A DNA stretch of 42,371 nucleotides from Bacillota bacterium. GTDB lineage: Bacteria > Sysuimicrobiota > Sysuimicrobiia > Sysuimicrobiales > Segetimicrobiaceae. Numbering within the stretch: position 1 is the stretch's first letter; each line of letters starts with the position of its first letter. Of this stretch, positions 17,929 to 25,622 are shown one piece after another. The DNA is taken from NCBI GenBank assembly GCA_021324975.1, contig JAJPIA010000067.1:1-42371 (forward strand), written 5' to 3'. The position numbers and the translations under genes were made by a program. The notes below the pieces were generated by a model. The model was not told the origin of the DNA, did no database searches, and worked only from the letters and a program-made list of their open reading frames with translations.

Positions 17929-19671
17929 TCAATCGCGGATCCGGTCATCTTCGACGATCATCTCCTTCACCGATTGCCCCGACGGGATCATGGGGTAGCA
18001 GTTCTCCTCCGGATCCACGGCGATCGTGACGACGCACGGCCGGTCCGTCACCTCCAACGACCGGCGCACCGCGGGCTCGAGCTCGTCCACCCGGCGCACG
18101 TTGATCCCCACGGCGCCGTACGCCTCGGCGAGCTTCGCAAAGTCCGGATTCTTGAGAAAGACGTGCGAATAGCGCTCGCGATAGAACAGTTGCTGCCACT
18201 GGCGAACCATCCCGAGGGACCCGTTGTCGAGCACGTAGAGCTTGAGCGGGAGGCCCCACTCCACGGCGGTCCCGAGATCCTGCAACGTCATCTGAAAACC
18301 GCCGTCGCCGAGCAGCGCGCACACGAGGGCGCCGGGCCGGCCAATCTGCGCGCCCAGGGCTGCCGGGAAACCGAAGCCCATTGCGCCCAATCCGCCGGAG
18401 GTGAGCCAGGTCCGCGGCTCCGCAGTGAGGTAGAATTGCGCGGCCCACATCTGGTGCTGCCCGACATCCGTGACCACGATCGCCCGACCCTCCGTCAGGC
18501 GGTAGACCTGCTCGATCGCGAACTGGGGCTTGATGGTGTCGCCCGTCTGCCGGTAGCGAAGCGGGTAGCGCGCCTTCCACTCGGCGACCTGCCGGTGCCA
18601 GGGCTCGCAGTCCGGAGGCGGCGTCTGAGCGTCCAGCGCGCGCAGCGCCTCTTTGGCGTCCCCCACGATCGGCACGTGGGCGGGCTTGTTCTTGCCGATC
18701 TCCGCGGGGTCGATGTCGATGTGGATGAACCGCGCGCCCGTGGCGAAGTCGCTGAGCCGCCCCGTCACGCGGTCATCGAAGCGCGCGCCGACCGCCAGGA
18801 TGACGTCGGCCGCGTTGATGGCGTAGTTGGCGTAGGCGGTGCCGTGCATCCCGAGCATCCCCAGCGAGAGCGGATCGGTCTCCGGGAACCCGCCCTTGCC
18901 CATCAGGGTCGTGGTCACGGGAATCCGCGTCCGCCGCGCCAGCGCGGTCAGCTCCGCCGCGGCGTTGCCGGTGATCACGCCGCCACCGGCGTAGATGACG
19001 GGCCGCGCGGCCTGGCGCAGGAGCGCGGCCGCCGCGGCGATCTGGTTGGGGCTCGGGACCGCCGGCGGGATCTTGCCGCTGCGCAGGGCGATTTGCTCCG
19101 GGAACTCGAACTCCGCCTCGGCCGAGGCGATGTCGCGGGGAATGTCCACCAGCACCGGGCCGGGCCGGCCCGAGCCAGCGATGAGGAACGCCTGCAGCAC
19201 CACGCGCGGCAACTCCGCGGCCCGCTGGACCTGGGCGTTGTGCTTGGTGATGGGCGTGGTGATGCCCATGACGTCCGCCTCTTGGAACGCGTCCGTGCCG
19301 ATCGCGTGCGTACTGACCTGCCCGGTGATCGCCACCACGCCGGCGGAATCCATCAGGGCGTCCGCGATGCCGGTGATCAGGTTGGTGGCCCCGGGCCCCG
19401 AGGTGGCCATGCAGACGCCCACCTTGCCGGTGACGCGGTGGTAGCCGACCGCGGCGTGCGCGGCCACCTGCTCGTGCCTCACGAGGACGTGACGGATGGC
19501 GCGCGCATCGTAGAGCGAGTCGTACAGTGGCAGCGCGGCGCCGCCGGGATGACCGAAGATGGTGTCAACGCCGGCGCGGTGGAGGCACTCGATAAGCGCC
19601 TGCCCACCCGTCATGCGCTTTGTCGTGGCAGCGGAGCCCGCCCGCACGAGGGGCGTCGTCTGGCGTGCCAT
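17929..19671 (-). CDS. ilvB: acetolactate synthase large (catalytic) subunit
   Basis: IlvB is the thiamine-diphosphate and FAD enzyme that makes acetolactate or acetohydroxybutyrate. DTIFGHPGGAALPLYDSL and RHEQVAAHAAVGYHRVTGKVG carry the catalytic Glu. Central FAD-like domain segments (GGGVITGNAAAEL, GARFDDRVTGRL) follow. The ThDP motif runs from GDGGFQMTLQDL to NGSLGMVRQWQ. I start it at ATG 19671 (MARQTTPLVRAG), because AAGGAGG lies about 7 nt upstream, giving 580 aa. It is the first gene after the T-box leader. Confidence 0.97.
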   Translation of the reverse strand: MARQTTPLVRAGSAATTKRMTGGQALIECLHRAGVDTIFGHPGGAALPLYDSLYDARAIRHVLVRHEQVAAHAAVGYHRVTGKVGVCMATSGPGATNLITGIADALMDSAGVVAITGQVSTHAIGTDAFQEADVMGITTPITKHNAQVQRAAELPRVVLQAFLIAGSGRPGPVLVDIPRDIASAEAEFEFPEQIALRSGKIPPAVPSPNQIAAAAALLRQAARPVIYAGGGVITGNAAAELTALARRTRIPVTTTLMGKGGFPETDPLSLGMLGMHGTAYANYAINAADVILAVGARFDDRVTGRLSDFATGARFIHIDIDPAEIGKNKPAHVPIVGDAKEALRALDAQTPPPDCEPWHRQVAEWKARYPLRYRQTGDTIKPQFAIEQVYRLTEGRAIVVTDVGQHQMWAAQFYLTAEPRTWLTSGGLGAMGFGFPAALGAQIGRPGALVCALLGDGGFQMTLQDLGTAVEWGLPLKLYVLDNGSLGMVRQWQQLFYRERYSHVFLKNPDFAKLAEAYGAVGINVRRVDELEPAVRRSLEVTDRPCVVTIAVDPEENCYPMIPSGQSVKEMIVEDDRIRD

Positions 19672-19737
19672 GCTCGCGTCCTCCTTCGCAACCGCGCCGT
19701 CTTCGTCGAGCCCTGCTCGAAGCATCGCGCCTTGCCT

Positions 19738-19789
19738 GAAAAACAGAAACCGCGCGGAGCCGTCCCTCTAAGGACGGGGCTCCCCGCGG
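19738..19789 (-). terminator. T-box intrinsic terminator before ilvB
   Basis: On the minus strand GGAGCC(CC)GTCC, loop TTAGA and GGGACGGCTCC form a stem extended by CCGCG/GCGCGG. It is followed by the U-rich tract TTTCTGTTTTT. Its 5' arm overlaps the end of the T-box sequence, so antiterminator and terminator are mutually exclusive. Confidence 0.88.
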
Positions 19790-19995
19790 TACCACCTTAG
19801 TTCCGTCCGAGCGGCTGGGCTCGGACGGCCCTCATCCCGATTTCGGCGGGCTCCGGCGGGTGCTACTCGGCCGCAGGCGGCCTTTGGTTCCCGCGGCTCA
19901 GAGTCGAGCGTTCGCAGCGCCGGATGCTGGCTCGCACCTTGATCCAGCTCTCTCGGATCCGGGGTGGCTGCGACCCGGTCTCGTCATCGCCGATA
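19750..19995 (-). ncRNA. T-box riboswitch, probable Leu specifier
   Basis: Read on the minus strand, the leader begins stem I with GATGACGAGAC. It then shows the AG-bulge AGAGAG and the apical motif GGTGCGAG in the hairpin CTGG...CCAG. On the 3' side, GAAC precedes a likely specifier CTC (19908-19906, leucine) and ACTCTGAGC follows. A hairpin GGCCGCCTGCGGCC and the stem GTCCGAGC/GCTCGGAC precede the invariant T-box AAGGTGGTACCGCGG (19798-19784). Uncharged tRNA pairing at specifier and T-box should stabilise the antiterminator and allow transcription of ilvB-ilvN-ilvC-leuA-cimA-leuB. The T-box call is firm; the specifier is my alignment. Confidence 0.92.
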
Positions 19996-19999
19996 TGAC

Positions 20000-20023
20000 A
20001 TTCGGCCGACGCGCGGCCGAAAT
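20000..20023 (-). promoter_or_regulatory. extra 5' hairpin upstream of T-box stem I
   Basis: TTCGGCC and GGCCGAA, separated by 7 nt, form a strong hairpin between the predicted transcript start and stem I. It lies outside the canonical T-box. Its role is unknown; it may protect the 5' end or help fold the leader. Confidence 0.45.
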
Positions 20024-20096
20024 GCTGTCCCTGGGTTCACGCTGCCGTGCGGTGAGATCCAACGAGCACGATCCGAAACCCCCGGACGTTCCCGTT

Positions 20097-20126
20097 ACTC
20101 TAGCAGACCACCGGAGGGCTTGTCAA
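20097..20126 (-). promoter_or_regulatory. promoter of the T-box/ilv-leu operon
   Basis: A consensus -35 TTGACA (20126-20121), an 18-bp spacer and -10 TAGAGT (20102-20097) lie on the minus strand. The predicted start near 20090 gives a leader of about 420 nt before ilvB, which holds the T-box. Confidence 0.75.
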
Positions 20127-20146
20127 ATCGAGGTCGATGCGGCGCG

Positions 20147-20560
20147 CTACCGCCCGAGCATCCCCGTCATGTATGCGCGGCCGACCAGCCCGAGCAGGAA
20201 GAGACAGAGCACCATGAGCCACCGCGACTCGCGGTATCTCGCCTCGTCACGCACGATGGCGCGCCGGATCCGGCTGCCGGGACGCAGCGCAGCCAGCGCC
20301 GCGAGGGTCGCCACGATCAAGGCGCCGTACATGAAATGCAGCGAGGTGCTCGGTCGTTGCCCCGCCGCAAGCAGCGCGAGCCCCAGCACGAGCTGGATGC
20401 CTAGGGGAATCTGCGCGAGCCAGAGAACCCACCAGAAGATGTGCGGCATGCGGTAGCGACCGGTGAGGTCGCCGAACACGGCGGCCGCGACACAGAGCGC
20501 GTCCCCGGCGAGCGTCACCACCAGCAACACCGGCCAGGCGTGCCACTGAGGCAAGGTCAT
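20147..20560 (-). CDS. small four-helix membrane protein, unknown function
   Basis: This 137-aa protein has four predicted membrane segments: WPVLLVVTLAGDALCVAAAVFG, IFWWVLWLAQIPLGIQLVLGLALLA, FMYGALIVATLAALAAL and WLMVLCLFLLGLVGRAYM. A His before the second helix (MPHIFWW) and another before the third (SLHFMYG) could serve as haem or metal ligands, as in small cytochrome b-like proteins. That is only a suggestion. The start is ATG 20560, divergent from the methyltransferase 49 bp away; a longer open frame upstream lies antisense to that gene and is rejected. It ends about 20 bp before the ilv-leu promoter. Confidence 0.6.
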   Translation of the reverse strand: MTLPQWHAWPVLLVVTLAGDALCVAAAVFGDLTGRYRMPHIFWWVLWLAQIPLGIQLVLGLALLAAGQRPSTSLHFMYGALIVATLAALAALRPGSRIRRAIVRDEARYRESRWLMVLCLFLLGLVGRAYMTGMLGR

Positions 20561-20609
20561 CGTTTTGGGATTCTGGCGCGTCGCACCCGGTCCTGCGTGG
20601 AGGCCCTGA

Positions 20610-21386
20610 ATGGTCGATGACGCGAAAGCGTCGGTGCGGTCCCAATTCGCGCGGCAGGCCGCCTGGTACACCGTCAGCGCGGTCCACCGGCGCTCCGCGG
20701 GACTCAATGCGCTTCTGCGGCTCGCCGCGCCGGGTCCGGCAGACCGGGCCGTCGACGTCGCGACGGGGACCGGGTTCACGGCGTTCGCGCTCGCACCGCA
20801 CTGTGCGCGCGTCCTCGCGGTCGACATGACGCCGGGGATGCTGGAGGAAGCCCGAAAACTTCGTAAGGCGCGCGGGCTCGGCAACGTCGCGTTCTGCCTT
20901 GGCGACGCAGAATCGTTGCCGCTGCGGAGCGCGTCCGCGGACCTCGTGACGTGCCGGCATGCCGCGCACCATTTTCCGCACCTCCCGGCGGCCCTCGCGG
21001 AGATGGCGCGGATCGTCCGGACCGGGGGACGCGTCGTCCTGGACGACACCTGTGCGCCCGAAGACCGCGTGCTCGCCGCGCTGATGGATGACTGGGAACG
21101 GCGCCGCGATCCCTCCCACGTCGCCAGCTACCCGCCGACGCGGCTGCGGGAGATGTTCGAACGGTGCGGCCTCGGTGTAACTGACGTGGTGGTGACCCAC
21201 GTTGCGCTGCGCTTCAACGATTGGGTTCGTCGGGCCGGCGTGCGGGCGGAGCAGCAGGCATCGCTCAGGGCTGCGCTGGTCGGCGCATCGCCCGCGGCAC
21301 GGGCGGCGTTTCGCATTCGTCTCGAAGACGACGGTGACGTGAGCTTCGGGTGGGACGAGATCGTGATCCTCGGCGTGAAGCGCTGA
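20610..21386 (+). CDS. class I SAM-dependent methyltransferase (UbiE-like)
   Basis: This 258-aa protein has the Rossmann-like methyltransferase fold. Motif I is AVDVATGTGFTAFALAP, motif II AVDMTPGML, and acidic motif III FCLGDAESLPLRSASADLVTCRHAAHHF; the post-motif is RIVRTGGRVVLDD. The layout matches UbiE/Coq5 and methyltransferase-11 family proteins acting on small molecules. The substrate cannot be deduced. A GGAGG lies about 8 nt before ATG 20610. It is the first plus-strand gene in the window and ends at the bidirectional terminator at 21410-21450. Confidence 0.85.
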   Translation: MVDDAKASVRSQFARQAAWYTVSAVHRRSAGLNALLRLAAPGPADRAVDVATGTGFTAFALAPHCARVLAVDMTPGMLEEARKLRKARGLGNVAFCLGDAESLPLRSASADLVTCRHAAHHFPHLPAALAEMARIVRTGGRVVLDDTCAPEDRVLAALMDDWERRRDPSHVASYPPTRLREMFERCGLGVTDVVVTHVALRFNDWVRRAGVRAEQQASLRAALVGASPAARAAFRIRLEDDGDVSFGWDEIVILGVKR

Positions 21387-21409
21387 GTCGCGTCGGCGGG
21401 CGCAGATCG

Positions 21410-21450
21410 CGACGCGGGGCGGCGAGACCTGATCTCGCCGCCCCGCGTCG
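21410..21450. terminator. bidirectional terminator between convergent genes
   Basis: A perfect 18-bp inverted repeat (arm CGACGCGGGGCGGCGAGA, 21410-21427, mirrored at 21433-21450) surrounds a 5-nt loop. It lies between the methyltransferase (+) and the DUF5666-like gene (-). There is no long T-tract, but the stem is very stable and placed for both strands. Confidence 0.75.
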
Positions 21451-21488
21451 TTAGGACTCCGGAGCGTTGCGCGCGCGGTTGCCGGCGG

Positions 21489-22175
21489 TCAGTGCGCGGT
21501 CGGCGCTACCACGATCAACCCCGCCGTCATGCTACCGTCCGGGTTCGGTGTACCCTGCACGACGACGCGCGCGCCGGCGACGAGCCCGCTCGGGGGAAGC
21601 GACGTTATGGTAAAGATCCGTGCGGTCGCGGGTACCGCGACGCTTGCGACGCTCCCATCCGCGGCCCTCACGGACAGCGCCGCGGCGCCGACTTGGGCCA
21701 CGGTTCCGCCCAAGACCGTGCGCCCATCGCGCGCCTCAGCCGTACTGGCCTTGCCGTGCATCGGAAGTCCAACATTCGTAGGAACATCCTGCACCGCCAT
21801 CGCGGTCAGCGACCCATCCTGAGCCTTCGTGGCAACGACTCGAACGAGATCGCCGGCTCTGACATTGGCCAGGGTGGCGCGCGCGCGGCTGAGGATGCGC
21901 GTGGCCGACGTGGTTTTGACCGTGACAGGCGTGCCGGCGCGCCCGGTCACCACAAACGTGTCATCGGACACCGACGTAATGGCGCCCGCGACCGGCCGCC
22001 GGCCGGCGTGGCCCTGAGGTGCGGCCGGCTGGGTGCCCGGCTGTTGGACCGCCGGTGACTGCGGCGGGGCGGTTTGCCCCCGGGCCGGGCGCGCGCTTGA
22101 AACCACTCCGGCCGCGGCACCGACGGCCACCAGCATCGCCGCGAATATCAGAAATGCGTCTCGTGACGTTCTCAT
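21489..22175 (-). CDS. secreted DUF5666-like beta-domain protein
   Basis: A 228-aa exported protein. The N-terminal signal segment is FLIFAAMLVAVGAAAGVVSSA with probable cleavage near ARG-Q. A Gln/Pro/Ala linker follows, then two similar small beta domains. The first, VAGAITSVSDDTFVVTG with TVKTTSATRIL and VRAGDLVRVVATKAQDGSLTA, has the order typical of DUF5666. The second, LGGTVAQVGAAALSVRAADGS with TARIF and VAGARVVVQGTPNPDGSMTA, repeats it. The start ATG 22175 has AAAGGAG at good spacing. It probably works at the cell surface; its partner is unknown. It is convergent with the methyltransferase. Confidence 0.75.
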   Translation of the reverse strand: MRTSRDAFLIFAAMLVAVGAAAGVVSSARPARGQTAPPQSPAVQQPGTQPAAPQGHAGRRPVAGAITSVSDDTFVVTGRAGTPVTVKTTSATRILSRARATLANVRAGDLVRVVATKAQDGSLTAMAVQDVPTNVGLPMHGKASTAEARDGRTVLGGTVAQVGAAALSVRAADGSVASVAVPATARIFTITSLPPSGLVAGARVVVQGTPNPDGSMTAGLIVVAPTAH

Positions 22176-22470
22176 GTCTACGCTCCTTTACGTGAGAGTG
22201 CCTCCTAAGCGATGCTGGCCTAGGAAAGGTTCCGTCCATGGTGGAGCCGCCGGCGACACTGGCCGAGGTTCGAGGCCGCGTCGGCACGGGCAGAGGGCTT
22301 TGGATGGCCGCGGACGCAAGCGGCACTGGACGGGCGTGGACGCACCCATGGGTTCTGGCGTGCGGACCGGGGCATCTTGGGCGGCTTATGCGCCGCCATC
22401 CGGCGATAACACGACGTCCCGCGGCGGCTGACCCGCCGCGGGCGAGGGCCGGCTTCCGTGGAATTGCAGT
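22176..22470. other. intergenic region with a GC hairpin
   Basis: There are 295 bp between two minus-strand genes. It holds an inverted repeat with perfect 10-bp arms (CCCGCGGCGG, 22418-22427, and its mirror 22433-22442). It may end the SPOR-gene transcript, though no U-tract follows. Frames open here look like GC-rich noise; I see no gene. Confidence 0.4.
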
Positions 22471-23265
22471 CTACTCCACGGTGCGCGCGGTCGTCACCTC
22501 GGCGGGAAGCCCGATCTCCGCCAGCGCATGCACCAACCGCTCGGCCTGCACGCGGGTCCGGTACGTCCGTGTAATCACCGCCGCCTCGCTACCGACAGGC
22601 GCGACGTGCACGAGATACCCCTTACGCCGGATCGCATGCATCGCGCTGTCCGCGACGGCCCGGTTGGCGAACTGACCGAAGCTCACGGCGTATCCGAGGA
22701 CGACGGGCCGGCGCACGATGTGCGCGGTGACGGCGGGCGGACGGGGCGCCGGGGCGGCAAGCTTCAAGGCCGTCGCCTCAGCTGCCGGCGGGGCTTCCGT
22801 CAGCGACTTCGACGACTCGGCCACGGATGGGTGCTTCCACAGTGCCGTCGCCACGTCGGGCGGCGCCACGGGCTGCGCCCGCTGCTCGGTGACGCCGATC
22901 AGCCGCGCCCCCGCGATCATAAACACCGCGGCCGCGGCGGCGGCCGCGAGGCCCCAGCGCATCGCGACGGGACGAACGGGCCGAGGCTCGGGCTTTCGCG
23001 CCGCAACCGCCGCCGCGTCCAGCATTCGCGCGTACTGCTGGAGTCGACGCAACTCGTGTAGCGAGCGCTCGCCCGTGCGGAGATCCGCGAGTTCCTCCTT
23101 GAGCTCACGATCAATGCGCCGCCACACGTCGTGCCACGCGTACGCTTCGATCGTGGCGGCGTCGGTTGGGCCGACGAGCGGGATTCCCTGCGCGTCGAAG
23201 AGATACAAGTAGCCCTCGACTTCACGGATGCGATAGCCTTCCGGCAGCGAAACTTCAATCCGCAC
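22471..23265 (-). CDS. single-pass membrane protein with C-terminal SPOR domain
   Basis: This is a 264-aa bitopic protein. The N-terminal cytoplasmic part (about 1-100) begins RIEVSLPEGYRIREVEGYLYLFDAQG and includes a helical stretch ELKEELADLRTGERSLHELRRLQQYARML. One membrane segment (RWGLAAAAAAAVFMIAGARL) follows, then a Pro/Ala-rich linker. The C-terminal SPOR-like domain reads YAVSFGQFANRAVADSAMHAIRRKGY with TYRTRVQAERLVHALAEIG. SPOR domains bind denuded peptidoglycan glycan strands at septa, so a cell-envelope or division role is plausible. The start is a GTG (23265) with GGAG 9 nt upstream. Confidence 0.75.
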   Translation of the reverse strand: MRIEVSLPEGYRIREVEGYLYLFDAQGIPLVGPTDAATIEAYAWHDVWRRIDRELKEELADLRTGERSLHELRRLQQYARMLDAAAVAARKPEPRPVRPVAMRWGLAAAAAAAVFMIAGARLIGVTEQRAQPVAPPDVATALWKHPSVAESSKSLTEAPPAAEATALKLAAPAPRPPAVTAHIVRRPVVLGYAVSFGQFANRAVADSAMHAIRRKGYLVHVAPVGSEAAVITRTYRTRVQAERLVHALAEIGLPAEVTTARTVE

Positions 23266-23286
23266 GTTACCATCTCCCGACCTATA

Positions 23287-23300
23287 TTGACCAATATGGT
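23287..23300. promoter_or_regulatory. inverted repeat upstream of the SPOR gene
   Basis: ATATTG and CAATAT, separated by 2 bp, form a short AT-rich inverted repeat about 25 bp upstream of the SPOR-gene GTG. It stands out in GC-rich surroundings and may be an operator overlapping the -10 region. This is weak on its own. Confidence 0.3.
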
Positions 23301-23479
23301 GCCCACAATCATCGAATGCTAGCGGCCGCGCGTCCGCGTTGCCGTCGAAAGCCGTGGGATTCTACGGGTTCTTGCATTAGCCCTAAAGCGCTAGCCCAGA
23401 CTCCAAAAACTCTTTACCGCACAGTTACCGATGCTGGGTAAACGCAGGACAAATCTGGTGGCAGGGAGGCGAGACGACC

Positions 23480-23707
23480 ATGCGTCGTATTGCGGTATTG
23501 GCGATGCTCGGAGTAATGGTGTTGACGGTAACCGGGATGGCAGGGGTCGGCGCCGCGGGGTCGGTGATTACGGCAAGCTACGACACCGTAAACTGCGGCG
23601 GCGTGGACGTTCCGAGCGTAGCAATGTCAGGACTGCCGAGCCCGGACACCGGACCGTACCTGGACGCCAACCCCATGTGCGGCGGGACGAACAACACCGG
23701 ATCGTAG
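23480..23707 (+). CDS. small secreted peptide precursor, two cysteines
   Basis: A 75-aa protein with a clear signal peptide, MRRIAVLAMLGVMVLTVTG, and likely cleavage after VGAAG or GMAG. It leaves a mature part of about 45 residues, SVITASYDTVNCGGVDVPSV and LDANPMCGGTNNTGS, with one cysteine in each half that could form a disulfide. GGGAGG lies about 13 nt before the ATG, and a strong hairpin terminator follows at 23775-23802, so it looks like a self-contained transcription unit. I do not recognise the family. Confidence 0.6.
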   Translation: MRRIAVLAMLGVMVLTVTGMAGVGAAGSVITASYDTVNCGGVDVPSVAMSGLPSPDTGPYLDANPMCGGTNNTGS

Positions 23708-23774
23708 GCAGGGCATCCGAATGCTCGATAGGGTCGTGCACGAAGTCACAGACACGAAGTAGCAGAATGGCACG

Positions 23775-23802
23775 GGCCCGGCGAGAGCGATCTCGCCGGG
23801 CC
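23775..23802 (+). terminator. intrinsic-type terminator after the small secreted peptide
   Basis: A perfect 12-bp stem (arm GGCCCGGCGAGA, 23775-23786, mirrored at 23791-23802) with a GCGA tetraloop is followed by TTCC. It shares the stem core GGCGAGA/TCTCGCC with the terminator at 21410-21450. Confidence 0.7.
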
Positions 23803-24026
23803 TTCCATATCTATGAGCGCGGAACGTTCGCCGACGTGTGTAAACCCCGGCGCGCCGGCCGGCCCGTTAGCATCGTAATCATGCTCTCCGGTTCCGGGCC
23901 GCGCTCACCGCTGACGACTATCGAAAGACTAGGAGTCGGTAGGCAAATAAGAGCGTACGCGAAGATGGGTCACCCCATGATCCGCCCCTCAGTGACCGTG
24001 TATCCGCGGGGACCCCAATTAGAAAC
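23803..24026. other. chromosomal flank left of the island, no gene seen
   Basis: There are 224 bp between the small-peptide terminator and the left attachment site. Short open frames here have no recognisable content, no good ribosome-binding site and cross the att boundary. I see nothing else in it. Confidence 0.4.
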
Positions 24027-24074
24027 TGGCGCGCCCGGAGGGATTTGAACCCCCGACCTACGGCTCCGGAGGCC
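24027..24074. repeat. left attachment site (tRNA-Arg 3' fragment)
   Basis: These 48 bp are identical to bases 34435-34482. They equal the tRNA-Arg from residue 29 (anticodon stem) to the CCA end, on the minus strand. This is the displaced original 3' end; upstream sequence does not complete a tRNA, so it is not a functional gene. Confidence 0.92.
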
Positions 24075-24188
24075 CATCCGGGCATCGTCCACTGACATCC
24101 ACGACCGTCCGCCGTGGGGCTAAAATAAAGTGTCCCTGCTGACTCCCTGTTGTGTAGACGTCCGCCAAAATCCGCCACCGCCCGCCCT

Positions 24189-24210
24189 ATTGGCTACAGT
24201 TTGGCTACAG
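24189..24210. repeat. left arm-type integrase site
   Basis: Two TTGGCTACAG units in tandem, separated by one T, match 34364-34385 over 22 bp. The site overlaps the last codons and stop of the integrase gene and lies about 115 bp inside the left core site, as expected for an arm-type binding site. Confidence 0.7.
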
Positions 24211-25330
24211 CGACCGTGCCGAGGAGCGCGTCGAGTTTGGCCGCAGCCTCGCGACCCATCGAGGGTAGCACATGGCTGTAGGTGTCGAGCGTGATCGAAA
24301 TCTGCGAGTGTCCGAGCCGCTCCTGCACCACCTTTGGGTGGACGCCCTGCAGGAGCAGCAGTGTCGCGGCAGTGTGTCGCAGATCGTGGAAGCGGATTCG
24401 CGGGAGGCCAGCCCGCTTGAGGAGCGGCAGGAATGACCGCCGGACAAGGTTACTCTTCCGCACCGGCCCACCCTGAGTATCGCAAAATACGAACTGGCGG
24501 GCTTGTCCTTTAGCCAGCAAGCGCTCCCGGTGCTCGCACAGCGCGGCCACCGCTACAGCAGGAAGATCTACGGCGCGCCGGGCCTTTGGTGTCTTCGGCT
24601 CGTCGAGCCATAGGCGACCGGCCACTTCGTGTAGGGCGTGGCGGACGTGCAGGACCGCGCGGGGGAGGTCAACGTCGTCCCACTGGAGGCCCAAGAGCTC
24701 GCCCTGGCGGAGGCCCGTGGTCACTGCCAGCACGTAGAGCGCGTGAAAGCGGTCCTCACGCGCGGCCGCGAGCAGCACGTTGACTTGCTCTGGCGTCAGG
24801 ACCCGCATGGTCGGGCGTGGCGCCCTTGGCCGCGTTACAGCGTCGCAGACGTTCCGGGGAACTAGGCCCCACTGGACCGCCTGCCCGAGGGCACGGTGCA
24901 GCCGGTCGTAGGCCATCTGCCGGCCACGGGGCGACACCCCTTTGTCCTCCAGGGACGTAAGCAAGCTCTGGACGTGCACCGGCGTCAGCCGCGACAACGC
25001 GATCCCGCCGATCTGTGGGACGATGCGGAGCCGCACGATCTCTGTATACCGTCGATGAACAGACGCCCGGACAGAGGGCCGGGCCACGTCCTCGAGCCAG
25101 CGGTGCAAGAAGGTTGCAACCGTGAGACGCTGGGGATCGCCCAGGACACCCGCGAGGGCGTCGGCCCGTAGGCGGACGAGTTTTTCCAGCACATCGCCCT
25201 TGGTGGCGCCGTACACGGTCCGCCGCTTTCGCGTCCCGCGTTCATCGTAGCCCACGGTGAGCGAGCCGGCCCACACGCCATCGCGCCGCCGGAACACTGA
25301 CCCCTCGCCGCGGCCACGTCTGGTTCGCAC
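24194..25330 (-). CDS. int: tyrosine-type site-specific integrase
   Basis: A phage-type tyrosine recombinase that catalyses island integration and excision at tRNA-Arg. The N-terminal arm-binding domain is RGRGEGSVFRRRDGVWAGSL. The SAM-like core-binding domain starts near TVATFLHRWLEDVARPSV. Catalytic residues: Arg in TGLRQGELLGL (about 207), His and Arg in FHDLRHTAATLLL (315/318), His in LGHSQISIT (341) and the nucleophile Tyr in DTYSHV (351). It is 378 aa with a GTG start (25330), 40 bp after xis. Its stop codon lies inside the left arm repeat. Confidence 0.95.
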   Translation of the reverse strand: MRTRRGRGEGSVFRRRDGVWAGSLTVGYDERGTRKRRTVYGATKGDVLEKLVRLRADALAGVLGDPQRLTVATFLHRWLEDVARPSVRASVHRRYTEIVRLRIVPQIGGIALSRLTPVHVQSLLTSLEDKGVSPRGRQMAYDRLHRALGQAVQWGLVPRNVCDAVTRPRAPRPTMRVLTPEQVNVLLAAAREDRFHALYVLAVTTGLRQGELLGLQWDDVDLPRAVLHVRHALHEVAGRLWLDEPKTPKARRAVDLPAVAVAALCEHRERLLAKGQARQFVFCDTQGGPVRKSNLVRRSFLPLLKRAGLPRIRFHDLRHTAATLLLLQGVHPKVVQERLGHSQISITLDTYSHVLPSMGREAAAKLDALLGTVAVAKL

Positions 25331-25370
25331 CGGGGCTCAACCCTGCTTCAGCTGTTGAACCCGTGTCGAT

Positions 25371-25583
25371 CTAGCCTGAGGAATCCCCATTGAGGTGCGC
25401 CGTGGCCAGGTCGATGAGAGCCCGCCTGGGAATCCGGCGGGCGCGTCCGATCCGAACGTAGGCGAGCTCGCCCTCGTCCATGAGCGTGTAGAGCGTGCTC
25501 CGACTTAGGCGAAGGAACGCGATTGCCTCAGAGACCGTCAGGAGGCCATCGCCCACAAGCGCTTCGGTCGCGTTGTTGACCAT
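25371..25583 (-). CDS. xis: excisionase-family (MerR-like HTH) DNA-binding protein
   Basis: A 70-aa winged-helix protein of the excisionase/helix-turn-helix-17 family. The signature LLTVSEAIAFLRLSRSTLYTLMDEGELAYVR, followed by IGRARRIPRRALID, is typical. Such proteins bend DNA at att arms and bias the integrase toward excision. GAGGAGG precedes ATG 25583. It is transcribed with int from a promoter overlapped by the 14-bp operator repeats at 25623-25681. Confidence 0.88.
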   Translation of the reverse strand: MVNNATEALVGDGLLTVSEAIAFLRLSRSTLYTLMDEGELAYVRIGRARRIPRRALIDLATAHLNGDSSG

Positions 25584-25622
25584 CAGAACTCCTCCTCGTT
25601 TGGCGGCGCCTTTTGTCCTTAG

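Noticed and set aside
17848-19800. 650-codon plus-strand open frame opposite ilvB
   Set aside because: It is antisense to a fully motif-complete ilvB, has arginine/histidine-rich composition typical of GC-rich shadow frames, and no ribosome-binding site.
20147-21049. 300-codon extension of the small membrane protein through the methyltransferase region
   Set aside because: The extra N-terminal part is antisense to a motif-complete methyltransferase and lacks domain character; the ATG at 20560 fits better.
22238-22675. Plus-strand open frame between the DUF5666 and SPOR genes
   Set aside because: Overlaps the SPOR domain antisense and has low-complexity Arg/Pro/Gly content.
24027-24074. Possible second tRNA-Arg at the left island end
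   Set aside because: Only residues 29-76 are present; the acceptor 5' strand, D-arm and half the anticodon stem are missing.
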